From JAWOLE01 sp035263845 (GTDB lineage Bacteria > Acidobacteriota > Thermoanaerobaculia > UBA5066 > Gp7-AA6), in the NCBI GenBank assembly GCA_035263845.1, contig DATFQY010000075.1, positions 1 to 64,000 of the forward strand: a stretch of DNA of 64,000 nt, given 5' to 3'. The translations under genes and the position numbers were made by a program. A model generated the notes under the pieces. That model worked only from the letters and a program-made list of their open reading frames with translations, made no database searches and was not told where the DNA came from. How positions within the stretch are numbered: position 1 is the stretch's first letter; each line of letters starts with the position of its first letter. Positions 1-8,888 of the stretch are shown here, piece after piece.

Positions 1-132
1 CAGGGTCTTCTGCTGCGCCGCCGCCCGCTCCGGGAAGAGGAAGTTGGCCCCGACCCCCGTGGCCAGCGCCCCCGCTCCCGTGAGCTTCGCGAACTCGCGC
101 CGGGTCAACCCGCGACGGGTTCTCTTGGACAT
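1..132 (-). CDS. Tat-exported protein, N-terminus only
   Basis: Only the first 44 codons lie in the window. They encode a twin-arginine signal peptide: a basic start, the motif TRREFAKL at about residues 10-17, a Gly/Ala-rich hydrophobic stretch and an AAA region near residue 37-39 that could be the cleavage site. The ATG follows a strong GGGAGGAGGG ribosome-binding site. It lies 78 bp downstream of the porin gene on the same strand, after the MHS carrier gene, so the three may be co-transcribed. The mature domain is outside the window, so the function is unknown; a periplasmic binding protein or redox enzyme would both fit. Confidence 0.7.
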   Translation of the reverse strand, partial: MSKRTRRGLTRREFAKLTGAGALATGVGANFLFPERAAAQQKTL

Positions 133-210
133 GGACCCTCCTCCCTTCTTACGCCCCGCCGCGCCGCGCGGGCCCTTCTGGAGCCCGCACGGCCGGCCGG
201 GCCAAGTCAA

Positions 211-1452
211 CTAGTAATAGTAGAACTGGAGCTGGAGCACGAAGTGGTTGGTGTTCTTGGTCTGGGCGCCCGCCGCCGCGGTCCTCGGAACGATCTTCTC
301 CCAGGCTGCCGTGAGCTTCAGGTTCTGGGCCGCCGGGGTCACGTAGTAGTTGAACCCGCCCATGTACCGGCGGATGTTGCCGGACACTTTCGTGGCGTCC
401 CGGAACCTCAGCTCTTCGTACCGGATGAAGGGCTGGAGGCTGATCGTGTGGAAGAACCAGCCGAGGTCGGTGAAGTATTCGTCCTGCCGGGGCAGCGTCG
501 GGAACAGGCAGTTGCTCTGCACCACTCCCGCCGCGTTGGGCCGGCAGCCGCCGTCGTAGTGGATGAAATCGACGTGCGAGGTCAGGGCATCCCGGCCGGT
601 CTGGGCGTCGCCCGGCCCGAACGGCCAGTCGATCATGAAGTCCGCGCCGTAAGCCGAGTATCCCTTCCCCTCGGGGGTCGTCGAGGTCGCACTCTGCGTG
701 TACCCGCCCTGGGTGTCGTAGCCGACGCCGAACGCCAGGATCTTCTTCTTCCCGAGGTTGGTTCCGACCGGGACGTAGCCCTTCTCCGAGTCGAAGAAGT
801 CCCACTGGACGCGACCGACGAACCGGAACGGGTTGCGGGAACCGGCGCCGCCGGCGTTGGCCGAGGCCCGGAACCCGTCGAAGAGGCCGTAGCGGACCTC
901 CAGGTGGTCATCCACCAAGAAGTGCCGCAACTGGAGGCCGACGTCGCGTCCGGCGTCTCCCTGCTCGAGCGTGCTCTGGAGAAACGTCCAGGTGCCGCCG
1001 TCGAGCGAGAGGTGGGAGGACGTCTGCTGTAGGGAGTTGCGGGTGAAGGGCATCAGCATCTTGCCGAAGTCGAGGATCAGCATGTCGTTGCCCAACGGCT
1101 TCCACTCGCCGAAGGCGTCCTGGACCAGGAACCCCTGGTTGGTGGCCTTGGTCGAGGTCCCGGTGGTCTGAGCCAGGTTCGGGTTATCGGTCTGGAAGAA
1201 GAACGATACGTTCTTGGCGATGACCCCGCCTAGCAGGAAGCGAACCCGGCGGATCTTGAAGTTCTGCTGGTAGCCCTCGCTGATCGGGTCCTGGAGCCAC
1301 TCCGACCAACCCTGGAGCTGGAAGCCCATCCGGAAGTTGACGACGTCATTGACCTTGACCACCACCTGGGCGCGTCCGATCTCGGGCACGAGCAGCAGCG
1401 CGAGAGCGGCAGCAAGGGTAAAGCCGAGGAACCGAGTCGTCCTGGGTACCAT
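211..1452 (-). CDS. Outer-membrane porin, OprP/OprO-like
   Basis: A 413-residue protein with a signal peptide (hydrophobic residues 8-24, cleavage near GRAQ). The mature part is rich in alternating aromatic and polar residues typical of beta strands and ends in QLQFYYY, a C-terminal aromatic signal of the kind read by the BAM complex. The N-terminal part (FRMGFQLQGWSEWLQD, then KIRRVRFLLGG) resembles phosphate-selective-type porins. The ATG has a good AAGGAGG site. It lies 36 bp after the MHS carrier gene on the same strand, suggesting that the porin carries the same solute across the outer membrane. The substrate is not shown by the sequence. Confidence 0.8.
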   Translation of the reverse strand: MVPRTTRFLGFTLAAALALLLVPEIGRAQVVVKVNDVVNFRMGFQLQGWSEWLQDPISEGYQQNFKIRRVRFLLGGVIAKNVSFFFQTDNPNLAQTTGTSTKATNQGFLVQDAFGEWKPLGNDMLILDFGKMLMPFTRNSLQQTSSHLSLDGGTWTFLQSTLEQGDAGRDVGLQLRHFLVDDHLEVRYGLFDGFRASANAGGAGSRNPFRFVGRVQWDFFDSEKGYVPVGTNLGKKKILAFGVGYDTQGGYTQSATSTTPEGKGYSAYGADFMIDWPFGPGDAQTGRDALTSHVDFIHYDGGCRPNAAGVVQSNCLFPTLPRQDEYFTDLGWFFHTISLQPFIRYEELRFRDATKVSGNIRRYMGGFNYYVTPAAQNLKLTAAWEKIVPRTAAAGAQTKNTNHFVLQLQFYYY

Positions 1453-1488
1453 CTCAATCCTCCTTGTTTCGCGTTTCCCTTTCTCGAA

Positions 1489-3099
1489 TCAGAAGTCGGC
1501 CCGGATGTCTCGATCCTTGGTCTCGCGGATGAAGAGACTTCCGATGACGAAACTCATGACTGCCACGACGATCGGGTACCAGAGCCCGGCGTAGATGTTC
1601 CCCTGGGAGGCGACGATCGCGGTCGCCAGCAGCGGCAGCATCCCGCCGAACCAGCCGTTGCCGATGTGGTACGGCAGCGACATGGAGGTGTAGCGGATGC
1701 GGGTGGGGAAGAGCTCGACCAGGAAGGCGGCGATCGGCCCGTACACCATCGTCACGTAGATGACCATGATGACGAGGATCAGCAGCGTCATGCCCCAATT
1801 GAGCTGGGATTTATCGAATTTTTCGGGATAGCCGGTCTTTTTCAGCGCCGCCTTGTAGTCGTCCTCCTTGAACCCCTTCAGCTCGACGTCGTTGATCTTG
1901 GTCACGACCTCCTCGCCGGCGGCGGCCGGCAGCGACGTGAAGGAGAGGCCGTTCTTGGTCAGGAAGTCCTTGGTCTTGTCGCAGGGCGTGAAAACGGTCT
2001 TGGGCGTCGGGAAGATGTGCATCGAGCAGTTGTCGGCCGCGACGGTGATCTTCGTGCTCTGCTCGTAGGCCTCGAGCGCGGGGTTGACGTTGTGGGTCAG
2101 GGCCTTGAAGAGCGGGAAGTAAGTGACCGCCGCAATGATGCAGCCGAGCATGATGATCCACTTGCGCCCGATCCTGTCGGAGAGCGCGCCGAAGACGATG
2201 AAGAAGGGCGTGCCGATCGCGAGCGAGATCCCGATCAGGATGTAGGCCGTCAGGTAGTCCACTTTCAGGTACAGGGTCAGGAAGAAGAGCGCGTAGAACT
2301 GCCCCGTGTACCAGACGACTCCCTGGCCGGCGGTCGCGCCGAGCAGGGCGAGGAGGACGATCTTGGCGTTGGACCACTTGGCGAAGCTGTCCGTCAAGGG
2401 AGCCTTGGAGCCCTTCCCCTGGGACTTCATCGCCTTGAAGATCGGCGATTCCTGGAGCTTCAACCGGATGTAGATCGAGAAGATCAGCAGGACGACGGAC
2501 ACCAGGAAGGGGATCCGCCAGCCCCACGCCTTGAACTCGTCGGGGCCCATCTTCCAGCGGGCGACGCCGATGACGATCAGGGCCAGGAAGAGGCCCAGCG
2601 TCGCGGTCGTCTGGATCCAGCTCGTGTCGTAGCCGCGCTTTCCGTGCTTGGCATGCTCCGCGACGTAGGTCGCCGCGCCGCCGTACTCGCCGCCGAGCGC
2701 GAGGCCCTGGAGGAGCCGGAGCAGGACCAGGATAATCGGAGCCAGGAACCCGATCTTGGCGTACGTCGGCAGCAGGCCGATCGCGGCCGTCGAGGCGCCC
2801 ATGACCACGATCGTGATCAGGAACGTGTACTTGCGGCCGACGAGGTCGCCGATGCGGCCGAAGACCAGGGCGCCGAAGGGGCGGACCAGGAACCCGGCGG
2901 CGTACGTCACGAAAGAGGAGAGCAGTGCCGCCGTCGCGTTGCCCGGGGGAAAGAAGAGCGCCGCGAAGAACGGGGCGAGGGTCGCGTAGATGTAGAAGTC
3001 GTACCACTCGAAGACGGTTCCGAGCGAGGAAGCGAAGATGACTCGCCTTTCCTCCCGGACGTCGCCGGGAGCCAAATTGCCGGGTAAGGCCGTCGACAT
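1489..3099 (-). CDS. MFS transporter, metabolite:H+ symporter (MHS) family
   Basis: A 536-residue inner-membrane carrier with 12 predicted helices. The MHS signatures are visible: FEWYDFYIY in helix 1, GRIGDLVGRK after helix 2, the GLALGGEYGG motif in helix 4 and the second-half repeat ALSDRIGRK after helix 8. MHS members carry carboxylates, betaine or similar small solutes with protons. Divergent transcription from acetyl-CoA synthetase suggests a short-chain acid as substrate, which is inference. Oddly, the periplasmic loop between helices 9 and 10 is about 90 residues long (roughly 341-432) and has two cysteines. The ATG is preceded by AAGGAGGAG. Confidence 0.88.
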   Translation of the reverse strand: MSTALPGNLAPGDVREERRVIFASSLGTVFEWYDFYIYATLAPFFAALFFPPGNATAALLSSFVTYAAGFLVRPFGALVFGRIGDLVGRKYTFLITIVVMGASTAAIGLLPTYAKIGFLAPIILVLLRLLQGLALGGEYGGAATYVAEHAKHGKRGYDTSWIQTTATLGLFLALIVIGVARWKMGPDEFKAWGWRIPFLVSVVLLIFSIYIRLKLQESPIFKAMKSQGKGSKAPLTDSFAKWSNAKIVLLALLGATAGQGVVWYTGQFYALFFLTLYLKVDYLTAYILIGISLAIGTPFFIVFGALSDRIGRKWIIMLGCIIAAVTYFPLFKALTHNVNPALEAYEQSTKITVAADNCSMHIFPTPKTVFTPCDKTKDFLTKNGLSFTSLPAAAGEEVVTKINDVELKGFKEDDYKAALKKTGYPEKFDKSQLNWGMTLLILVIMVIYVTMVYGPIAAFLVELFPTRIRYTSMSLPYHIGNGWFGGMLPLLATAIVASQGNIYAGLWYPIVVAVMSFVIGSLFIRETKDRDIRADF

Positions 3100-3649
3100 T
3101 GGTTCTCCTCCTTTTCGCGTCAGATTCGGTTACCAAGAGCCGAAAGCGGAAACGGGGAGCCCGCGGGAGCCGAGCTGCAGTTCCTTCCCGTTTCTGCGGT
3201 GCGGGGGATCGCAGGCCGGACGACGTGGGCGCTCGTGTGCCACCCTCCTTCCCTCACCGGCGCCGGGCGCGGGGTCGAAGGCGGCAAAACATCCGAATCG
3301 CCCGAGGCCGGAGGTCCGGCGCCGGGTTCGAGCTGCCGTCCTGAAACACGCGCTCCCTGTCATCCATGGGGTTTCGCTGTCGAAAGTGTTAAAGCACTTC
3401 ATGGAGTTGTCAAGAGCATTTGAACCCAGCGCCGGAAAATCGGGAAAAGCCAATGGGAACGGCGTGATTCCGTGGCTCAGGAAGTGTTTTCCGGGACGTG
3501 GGAGTCGCCCCGAGGCCCCGGACTCCCGGTTTCCCGGGCCATCCGGGGCCGGCCGGGCCTCCGGTGCGGGAGGCATCTTTGCTCCCGAAGCCTTCTGATG
3601 TAATAGGAACAGCCGAAGCCCTTCTAGAAGGAATGGAGGAGGCACGCCC
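3100..3649. promoter_or_regulatory. Divergent intergenic region between carrier and acs
   Basis: About 550 bp without a credible gene between two divergent starts. An AT-richer patch near 3380-3415 holds an imperfect palindrome (AAGTG-N6-CACTT, 3384-3399) and, on the minus strand, a perfect TTGACA box (3413-3408) that could be the -35 element for the carrier operon; the matching -10 is weak. Strong Shine-Dalgarno sequences lie at both ends. The remainder is GC-rich and I see nothing definite in it. Confidence 0.4.
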
Positions 3650-5752
3650 ATGGAAATGAACGACGCGATGAGCAGCACCGAGCCCACCGAGGCCCAGATC
3701 GCGGTCCATTGGAAAGAGGAGCAGTACTACAAGCCCTCGCCGGAGTTCGTGAAACAGGCCAACCTGAACGACCCCTCGGTCAACGAGCGGTTCGCCGAGA
3801 AGAACTTCCCGAAGTGCTTCGAAGAGTACGCGGACATGCTGACGTGGTACGAGCGCTGGCACACGGTGCTCGACACGAGCGACCCCCCGTTCTGGAAGTG
3901 GTTCGTCGGCGGGAAGTTGAACGCCTCCTACAACTGCGTGGACCGGCACCTGGCGCAGTACCGCGACAAGGCCGCGATCATCTTCGTGCCGGAGCCGGAG
4001 AAGGAGCCGGCGGTCTCGCTGACGTACCAGGAGCTTTTCTGGCGGGTCAACGAGTTCGCCGCCCTCCTGAAGCACTTCTGCGGCTTGAAGGCGGGCGACC
4101 GGGTCACGATCCACATGCCGATGGTCGCGGAGCTGCCGATCACGATGCTCGCGTGCGCGCGCCTGGGTGTCATCCACTCCGTCGTCTTCGGCGGGTTCTC
4201 CGGCGAGGCCTGCGGGCTGCGCGCCGCGGATTCCGGCAGCCGGGTCCTGATCTACATGGACGGCTACTACCGCGGCGGCAAGATGATCGACCACAAGTTC
4301 TCGGCCGACATCGCGGTCGCGACCGCGGAGAAGGAAGGCCAGAAGATCGACAACGTCCTCGTCTGGAGGCGCTACGCCGGTAAGGCCTCGGCGGTGACGC
4401 CGATGGTAAAGGGCCGCGACTTCTACGTGGACGAGGTCCTCAAGGACTACCGCGGGACGTTCGTCGAGCCGGTCCCGATGGACGCGGAGGCGCCCCTCTT
4501 CCTGATGTACACCAGCGGCACGACCGGCAAGCCCAAGGGCTGCCAGCACCGAACCGGCGGCTATCTCGCCTACGTCACCGGGACGTCGAAGTACATCGAG
4601 GACATCCACCCGACCGATACGTACTGGTGCATGGCGGACATCGGGTGGATCACGGGGCACTCCTACATCGTCTATGGGCCGCTCGCCAATGCGGCGACCT
4701 CGGTCATCTATGAAGGGGTTCCGAATTTCCCGGACGCCGGGCGGCCGTGGCGGATCGCCGAGCGGCTGGGGGTCAACATCTTCCACACCTCGCCGACCGC
4801 GATCCGGATGCTCCGGAAGGTCGGCCCCGACGAGCCGGCCAAGTACAACTACCACTTCAAGCACATGACGACCGTCGGCGAGCCGATCGAGCCGGAGGTC
4901 TGGAAGTGGTACTACGACGTCGTCGGCAAGGGCAAAGCCGTGATCGTGGACACGTGGTGGCAAACCGAGAACGGCGGCTTCCTGTGCAGCACCAAGCCGG
5001 GGATCGATCCCATGAAGCCGGGGAGCGCCGGGGTCGGGATGCCCGGCATCTACCCGATCATCTACGACGAGGAAGGCAAGGAGGTCCCCAGAGGATCCGG
5101 CCGCGCCGGCAACATCTGCATCCGCAACCCGTGGCCCGGAATCTTCCAGACCATCTGGGGCGACCGCGAGCGGTTCGTGCGCCAGTACTACTCCAAGTAC
5201 AACCGGGACCCGAATAGCAAGGACTGGCACGATTGGCCGTACTTCGCGGCCGACGGGGCCGTGCTCGCCGCCGACGGGTACTTCCGTATCCTCGGCCGCG
5301 TGGACGACGTCATCAACGTGGCCGGCCACCGGCTGGGCACGAAGGAGCTCGAGTCGGCCTGTCTGACGGTGCCCGAGGTCGCGGAGGCCGCGGTCGTGCC
5401 GGTCGCCGACGAAATCAAGGGGCGCGTGCCGGAGATCTACATCGCGTTGAAGCCCGGGCAGACGGCGAACCGGCAGACGGTGGACACGGTCGTCACGACG
5501 ATCGAGACGATGATCGGCAAGATCGCGCGGCCCTCGAAGGTCCACATCGTGCCCGACATGCCGAAGACCCGGTCGGGCAAGATCATGCGCCGCGTGCTCG
5601 CCGCGATTTCCAACACCATGGACACGGGAGACATCACGACGCTCGCCAACCCCGACGTCGTCGAGCAGATCCGCGTCACCGTCCAGGGCACGGAGAAGCG
5701 CGAGACGAAGGAAGGCCCCGAGGACCTCAAGCACTTCGGCAAAGAAGAATAA
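3650..5752 (+). CDS. acs: Acetyl-CoA synthetase (AMP-forming)
   Basis: A 700-residue cytoplasmic enzyme of the ANL superfamily that activates acetate with ATP and CoA to acetyl-CoA. The adenylation motif TSGTTGKPKG is near residue 289, the acetate-pocket motif DTWWQTENGG near 436, and the C-terminal hinge/lysine motif KTRSGKIMRR near 640, whose lysine is the one acetylated in regulated Acs enzymes. The length is slightly above the usual 650, with extra residues at both ends. Two in-frame ATGs (3650 and 3656) follow GGAGGAGG; the first is chosen. Propionate or another short acid cannot be excluded as substrate. It is divergent from the MHS carrier and porin genes. Confidence 0.93.
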   Translation: MEMNDAMSSTEPTEAQIAVHWKEEQYYKPSPEFVKQANLNDPSVNERFAEKNFPKCFEEYADMLTWYERWHTVLDTSDPPFWKWFVGGKLNASYNCVDRHLAQYRDKAAIIFVPEPEKEPAVSLTYQELFWRVNEFAALLKHFCGLKAGDRVTIHMPMVAELPITMLACARLGVIHSVVFGGFSGEACGLRAADSGSRVLIYMDGYYRGGKMIDHKFSADIAVATAEKEGQKIDNVLVWRRYAGKASAVTPMVKGRDFYVDEVLKDYRGTFVEPVPMDAEAPLFLMYTSGTTGKPKGCQHRTGGYLAYVTGTSKYIEDIHPTDTYWCMADIGWITGHSYIVYGPLANAATSVIYEGVPNFPDAGRPWRIAERLGVNIFHTSPTAIRMLRKVGPDEPAKYNYHFKHMTTVGEPIEPEVWKWYYDVVGKGKAVIVDTWWQTENGGFLCSTKPGIDPMKPGSAGVGMPGIYPIIYDEEGKEVPRGSGRAGNICIRNPWPGIFQTIWGDRERFVRQYYSKYNRDPNSKDWHDWPYFAADGAVLAADGYFRILGRVDDVINVAGHRLGTKELESACLTVPEVAEAAVVPVADEIKGRVPEIYIALKPGQTANRQTVDTVVTTIETMIGKIARPSKVHIVPDMPKTRSGKIMRRVLAAISNTMDTGDITTLANPDVVEQIRVTVQGTEKRETKEGPEDLKHFGKEE

Positions 5753-5753
5753 G

Positions 5754-5785
5754 GAGCTCGGGACTCGGGACTCGGGACTCGGGAC
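5754..5785. repeat. Tandem GGGACTC words after acs
   Basis: Four near-perfect copies of a 7-base word (GGGACTC) in the spacer after the acs stop codon. It is one of several intergenic blocks in this window built from short repeated words. Confidence 0.75.
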
Positions 5786-5797
5786 CACGTGCCGTAG

Positions 5798-5817
5798 GGG
5801 AGGGGCTTGCCCCTCCC
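5798..5817. terminator. Hairpin between convergent acs and ferritin genes
   Basis: A perfect 9-bp stem (GGGAGGGGC / GCCCCTCCC) with a 2-base loop in the spacer between the convergent acs and ferritin-like genes. There is no clear U-tract, so it may be a weak bidirectional terminator or simply an RNA-stabilising hairpin. Confidence 0.5.
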
Positions 5818-5845
5818 GCCCGGTCATGCTCTTTTACCGGCGCTT

Positions 5846-6286
5846 CTACTCCGGTTTCCTGAGCATCTTCTCGACTTCCCCGACGTGCGTCTCTTCCTGC
5901 AGGATCATCTGCCGCGCGTACTCCTCGAGAAAGATCGACCGCCCTTCGACGAGGTCCAGCAGGTCCTTGTAGTGGGACAGGCCTGCCTTCTCGTGGTCCA
6001 GCGACTCCCGCAGGATGTCGCCGATGTCGTGCCGGTGTGTCTCGAGCAGGTGCCCGATTGCCAGGGAAGGATGCTCGCCGAGGTGCGTGATCTTCTCGCC
6101 AGCCTCGATCGCGTGCGCCAGGGATTCGGTCGCCTGCCCGCGCATCCAGGAGACGATCGGGATCCGGTTGTAGCCCGTGATCATGAACGAGTAGTGCGTG
6201 TAGCGGACGACCCCCGCCAGCTCCATTTCGAGAATCCGGTTGAGCGTCGCGACGACGGCTGTCTTGTCGATCTCCCGAAGCGGCAT
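5846..6286 (-). CDS. Bacterioferritin-like ferritin-family protein
   Basis: A 146-residue four-helix protein of the ferritin-like superfamily, presumably binding or oxidising iron in the cytoplasm. Helix 1 has LEMELAGVVRYTHY, helix 2 ATESLAHAIEAGEKI, and helix 4 LQEETHVGEVEKML, which carries the Glu and His expected of a di-iron site. The position of the haem-ligating Met of classical bacterioferritins appears to be Leu, and the ExxH pair in helix 2 is shifted, so haem binding and full ferroxidase activity are doubtful. The start is the ATG after CAGGAGGGACCAAG; the open frame continues upstream without a sensible start. Convergent with acs. Confidence 0.8.
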   Translation of the reverse strand: MPLREIDKTAVVATLNRILEMELAGVVRYTHYSFMITGYNRIPIVSWMRGQATESLAHAIEAGEKITHLGEHPSLAIGHLLETHRHDIGDILRESLDHEKAGLSHYKDLLDLVEGRSIFLEEYARQMILQEETHVGEVEKMLRKPE

Positions 6287-6369
6287 CTTGGTCCCTCCTG
6301 CCCGGGATTCTAGTGCCCGGGGCCTCGGACTGTTCGCGGATCTGTCGAACCGGCGTACAATGATCCACG

Positions 6370-7575
6370 GTGCTCCTTCCCGAAAGCGTTCTGGGCGGCC
6401 AGAGTTTCGGCCGGCTTGATCGCTGGCGGAAGGCGCGTGCGGTTTTTCTCCGGGCCGACGGGCCGGAGGCCGAGCGCGCCGTTTCGCTCGCGATCGGCAA
6501 GGCCTGGACGAGGGCGCAGGTGTACGGCCGCGCGCGGCGGCTGCTGGTCGTGCGGAGTGTCGAGGGCCTGCTCTCCCACCTCGAGACCGAGCTCGGCCCG
6601 CTCGCCGAGAGAGTGCGAGTCGCTCCCGAGGACCCCGCGCAGACGAAGTGGGACGCGATCGGCAACCTCGCTCCGCTCCCGGCCGCGAGCCTCCAGGTTC
6701 GGTCCCTGTGGCTTCTCGACGTGATGCGTTCCGGAGGCCTCTTCGTCGAGTTCCAGCCGATCTTCGACCTGCGAACCGGCGACACGATCGGCTTCGAGTC
6801 GCTGCTCCGCGCGCGGGACGTGACGGGCGCGATTCGAACCGCGTCGGAGATCTTTCCGGCGGCGCGGGCCCTGAAGATCGAGCGCGCCTTCGAGCGCCTC
6901 TCCTGGGTTCACGCCCTCGAGGCGGCACGGTGCCTGCCCGCCCACTCGATCCTGTTCCTCAACGTCAACCCGCAGCTCGTCATCGGCTCCGAGCGCGAGC
7001 TCTCGGTGTTGGGCGCGGAGGCCGAGCGCGTGCAGTTCCCCTACGCGCGTCTGGCCCTGGACTTAGTCGAGATCGAGAAGGTGGACTCTCTCGATGCCCT
7101 CCGCTCGGCCCTGGAGGTCGCGCACGACCTCGGAGTCGGCCTGGCGCTGGACGACATCACGTCGGGTTACGGGACGCTGCGCTGCTGCCTGGAGCTTTCG
7201 CCGAGGTGGATCAAGGTGGACAGCGCAATCACCCGCGGGATCAGCCGCGACCGGAGGCGCCGGGCGGTGCTCAAGATGCTCGCCCGCGTCGCCCGCGACT
7301 TCGCGGTGGAGCTCGTCGCGGAGGGGATCGAGACGGCCGAGGACCTGGACGTCTGTTTTTCCGAGCGGGTTTTCGCCGCGCAGGGGCACTTCCTCGCGCT
7401 TCCGCGGGAAGCGCCCGGTCCGCCGTCGCCGGAGCTCATCGAGTGGCTCGCGAAACGCCGGCCCGTCCCCGAGCCGCTTGCCGCGGAACCGACCGTCAGC
7501 GCGGGTGAGCTCGAGCACGCCGATGCCGCGCTTCCGCCCGACTCCGCGGACGCCGCCGCGAACAACGAGAACTGA
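6370..7575 (+). CDS. EAL-domain protein (c-di-GMP phosphodiesterase-like)
   Basis: A 401-residue protein starting at GTG. Residues 1-110 form an unrecognised N-terminal region; the EAL domain follows. The signature is FESLLRA rather than EAL. The metal-site Asn (FLNVNP), the DDITSGYG loop, the lysine of WIKVD and the VAEGIE glutamate are visible, but the EITE-type motif reads DLVE, so one metal ligand is Asp instead of Glu. It may be a weak c-di-GMP phosphodiesterase or a c-di-GMP receptor. The stop overlaps the next start (TGATG), which suggests translational coupling to the S4 protein. A second EAL protein is at 53501. Confidence 0.82.
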   Translation: MLLPESVLGGQSFGRLDRWRKARAVFLRADGPEAERAVSLAIGKAWTRAQVYGRARRLLVVRSVEGLLSHLETELGPLAERVRVAPEDPAQTKWDAIGNLAPLPAASLQVRSLWLLDVMRSGGLFVEFQPIFDLRTGDTIGFESLLRARDVTGAIRTASEIFPAARALKIERAFERLSWVHALEAARCLPAHSILFLNVNPQLVIGSERELSVLGAEAERVQFPYARLALDLVEIEKVDSLDALRSALEVAHDLGVGLALDDITSGYGTLRCCLELSPRWIKVDSAITRGISRDRRRRAVLKMLARVARDFAVELVAEGIETAEDLDVCFSERVFAAQGHFLALPREAPGPPSPELIEWLAKRRPVPEPLAAEPTVSAGELEHADAALPPDSADAAANNEN

Positions 7576-7982
7576 TGGCGGCGGATCCGGGAGAGACTCC
7601 TTCGCCGGCCTCGGTGCGCCTGGACGTCTGGCTGGACGTGGCCTGCGTGTTTCCCACTCGCTCGAAGGCCAAGGCCGCGTGCGAGGGAGGGAAAGTGGAC
7701 GTCAACGGAACCCGCGCCAAGGCGCACCGCGAGATCCGCCCGGGCGACCAGCTGACGATCACGCGCGGCGAGAACACCCGTCGCGTTCTCCTCGTCAAGG
7801 GAGTCGCGGAGCGTTCCCTCCCGAAGGCCGAGGCCCGGAAGCTCTACGAGGACGTGACCCCCGCTCCGCCACCGGAAATGGCCGAAGCCCGCCGCCTCGA
7901 CCGCCTCCTCGCCCCATCCCGCTCCGAGGGCCGTCCGGATCGCCGCGAGCGCCGGGAGCGCCGGAGCCGGAAGGGCTGGTGA
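7575..7982 (+). CDS. S4-domain RNA-binding protein (Hsp15-like)
   Basis: A 135-residue protein with one S4 RNA-binding domain at about residues 13-70: VRLDVWLDVACVFPTRSKA, then CEGGKVDVNGTRAK and RPGDQLTI, the typical alpha-L fold. The tail is Arg-rich and basic (RRERRERRSRKGW). Hsp15/RqcP-type proteins bind rRNA or stalled large subunits. This assignment is by family only. The start codon overlaps the stop of the EAL gene by one base. Confidence 0.85.
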   Translation: MAADPGETPSPASVRLDVWLDVACVFPTRSKAKAACEGGKVDVNGTRAKAHREIRPGDQLTITRGENTRRVLLVKGVAERSLPKAEARKLYEDVTPAPPPEMAEARRLDRLLAPSRSEGRPDRRERRERRSRKGW

Positions 7983-7999
7983 AGCGGTAGACTTCTCCT

Positions 8000-8287
8000 G
8001 TGGATTTCGAGGTCCTCTGCCCCTGTTGCGGGGCCCGGCTGAAGGTCGATGCGAAGCTCAAAGCGATCATCGACCACGAGGCACCGAAGGTCCCGCGGAA
8101 GTACGCTTCGGTGGACGACGCGATGGGCGCCATGAAGGGCGCGGACGCCGAGCGGGAAAAGAAGTTCGCCGCCTCCATCGAGGCCGAAAAGTCGAAGAAG
8201 GACGTCCTCAACCGCAAGTTCGACGAGCTCTTCGAGAAGACCAAGGGAGACACCTCCCGTCCTATCCGCGACATCGACCTCGACTAG
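8000..8287 (+). CDS. Small hypothetical protein with CPCCG motif
   Basis: A 95-residue protein from a GTG start. The N-terminus reads VLCPCCGARLKVD, half of a zinc-ribbon-like knuckle with no second cysteine pair, and the rest is charged and helical (EREKKFAASIEAEKSKKD). I do not recognise the family. It lies 17 bp after the S4 gene on the same strand and may be co-transcribed with it. Confidence 0.6.
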   Translation: MDFEVLCPCCGARLKVDAKLKAIIDHEAPKVPRKYASVDDAMGAMKGADAEREKKFAASIEAEKSKKDVLNRKFDELFEKTKGDTSRPIRDIDLD

Positions 8288-8366
8288 GTGGTAGTTGATC
8301 GGGTAGTAGGTCGTAGAGGCGCGTCCCCCTTAGGTCCCTACCACCCACCACCTTCCACCTAACACC
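8288..8366. repeat. Intergenic repeated-word block (GGTAGTAGG / CCACCACC)
   Basis: The spacer before the LOG gene contains GGTGGTAG, GGGTAGTAGG and then their approximate reverse complements CTACCACC, CCACCACC and CCACCTAACACC. This gives a foldable inverted arrangement of short words, like the blocks at 5754, 30767, 47517 and 54826. Confidence 0.6.
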
Positions 8367-8888
8367 TTGGTTTTGGTCGGCGTTTTCGGCTCGAGCCTCC
8401 CCGGCGAGGGAAGTGACGCCTACGAAGAAGCTCGGGAAGTGGGCCGCGAAGTTGCCCGCCGCGGCGCCCGCGTCGTCTGCGGCGGATACGGCGGCATCAT
8501 GGAAGCCGCCTGTCGCGGCGCCTCCGAAGCCGGAGGCTCGAGCCTCGGCATTCTCCTCGAAGGCCGCGGAAACGGGAACGCCTTTCTGACGGAACGCCTG
8601 CGGGTGCCCGATCTCCCGGCCCGCCTTCGAGCGCTCCGCGACGAAAGCGCCGCCTGGATTTTTCTGCCGCACGGTCTCGGGACGATGCTCGAGATCGCCT
8701 GGATCGCCGAGTCCATCGTCAAGGGCGACGTCGATGCCCGGCCGTTCGTCCTTCTTGGAGAGTTCTGGCGGCGTACGGTCGAGATGGCCGTCGCCGAAGC
8801 CTCGAATCCCGCTGGAAAAGAGATCCTCCGCGCGTGTGTTCGATTCGCAGCCTCTCCCGCCGACGCCGTTTTCCGGGCCCTTCCCTAG
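8367..8888 (+). CDS. LOG-family nucleotide hydrolase-like protein
   Basis: A 173-residue protein with the LOG/TIGR00725-type Rossmann fold: VGVFGSS at the start, the glycine-rich GGYGGIMEAA at about residues 38-47 and LPHGLGTMLEI, matching the PGGxGTxxE catalytic motif with the first Gly replaced by His. Family members hydrolyse nucleoside 5'-monophosphates to base and ribose phosphate (as in cytokinin activation), or are uncharacterised. TTG start at the end of the repeat block; the exact start is uncertain. The stop codon is shared in antiparallel (CTAG) with the kinase gene on the other strand. Confidence 0.78.
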   Translation: MVLVGVFGSSLPGEGSDAYEEAREVGREVARRGARVVCGGYGGIMEAACRGASEAGGSSLGILLEGRGNGNAFLTERLRVPDLPARLRALRDESAAWIFLPHGLGTMLEIAWIAESIVKGDVDARPFVLLGEFWRRTVEMAVAEASNPAGKEILRACVRFAASPADAVFRALP

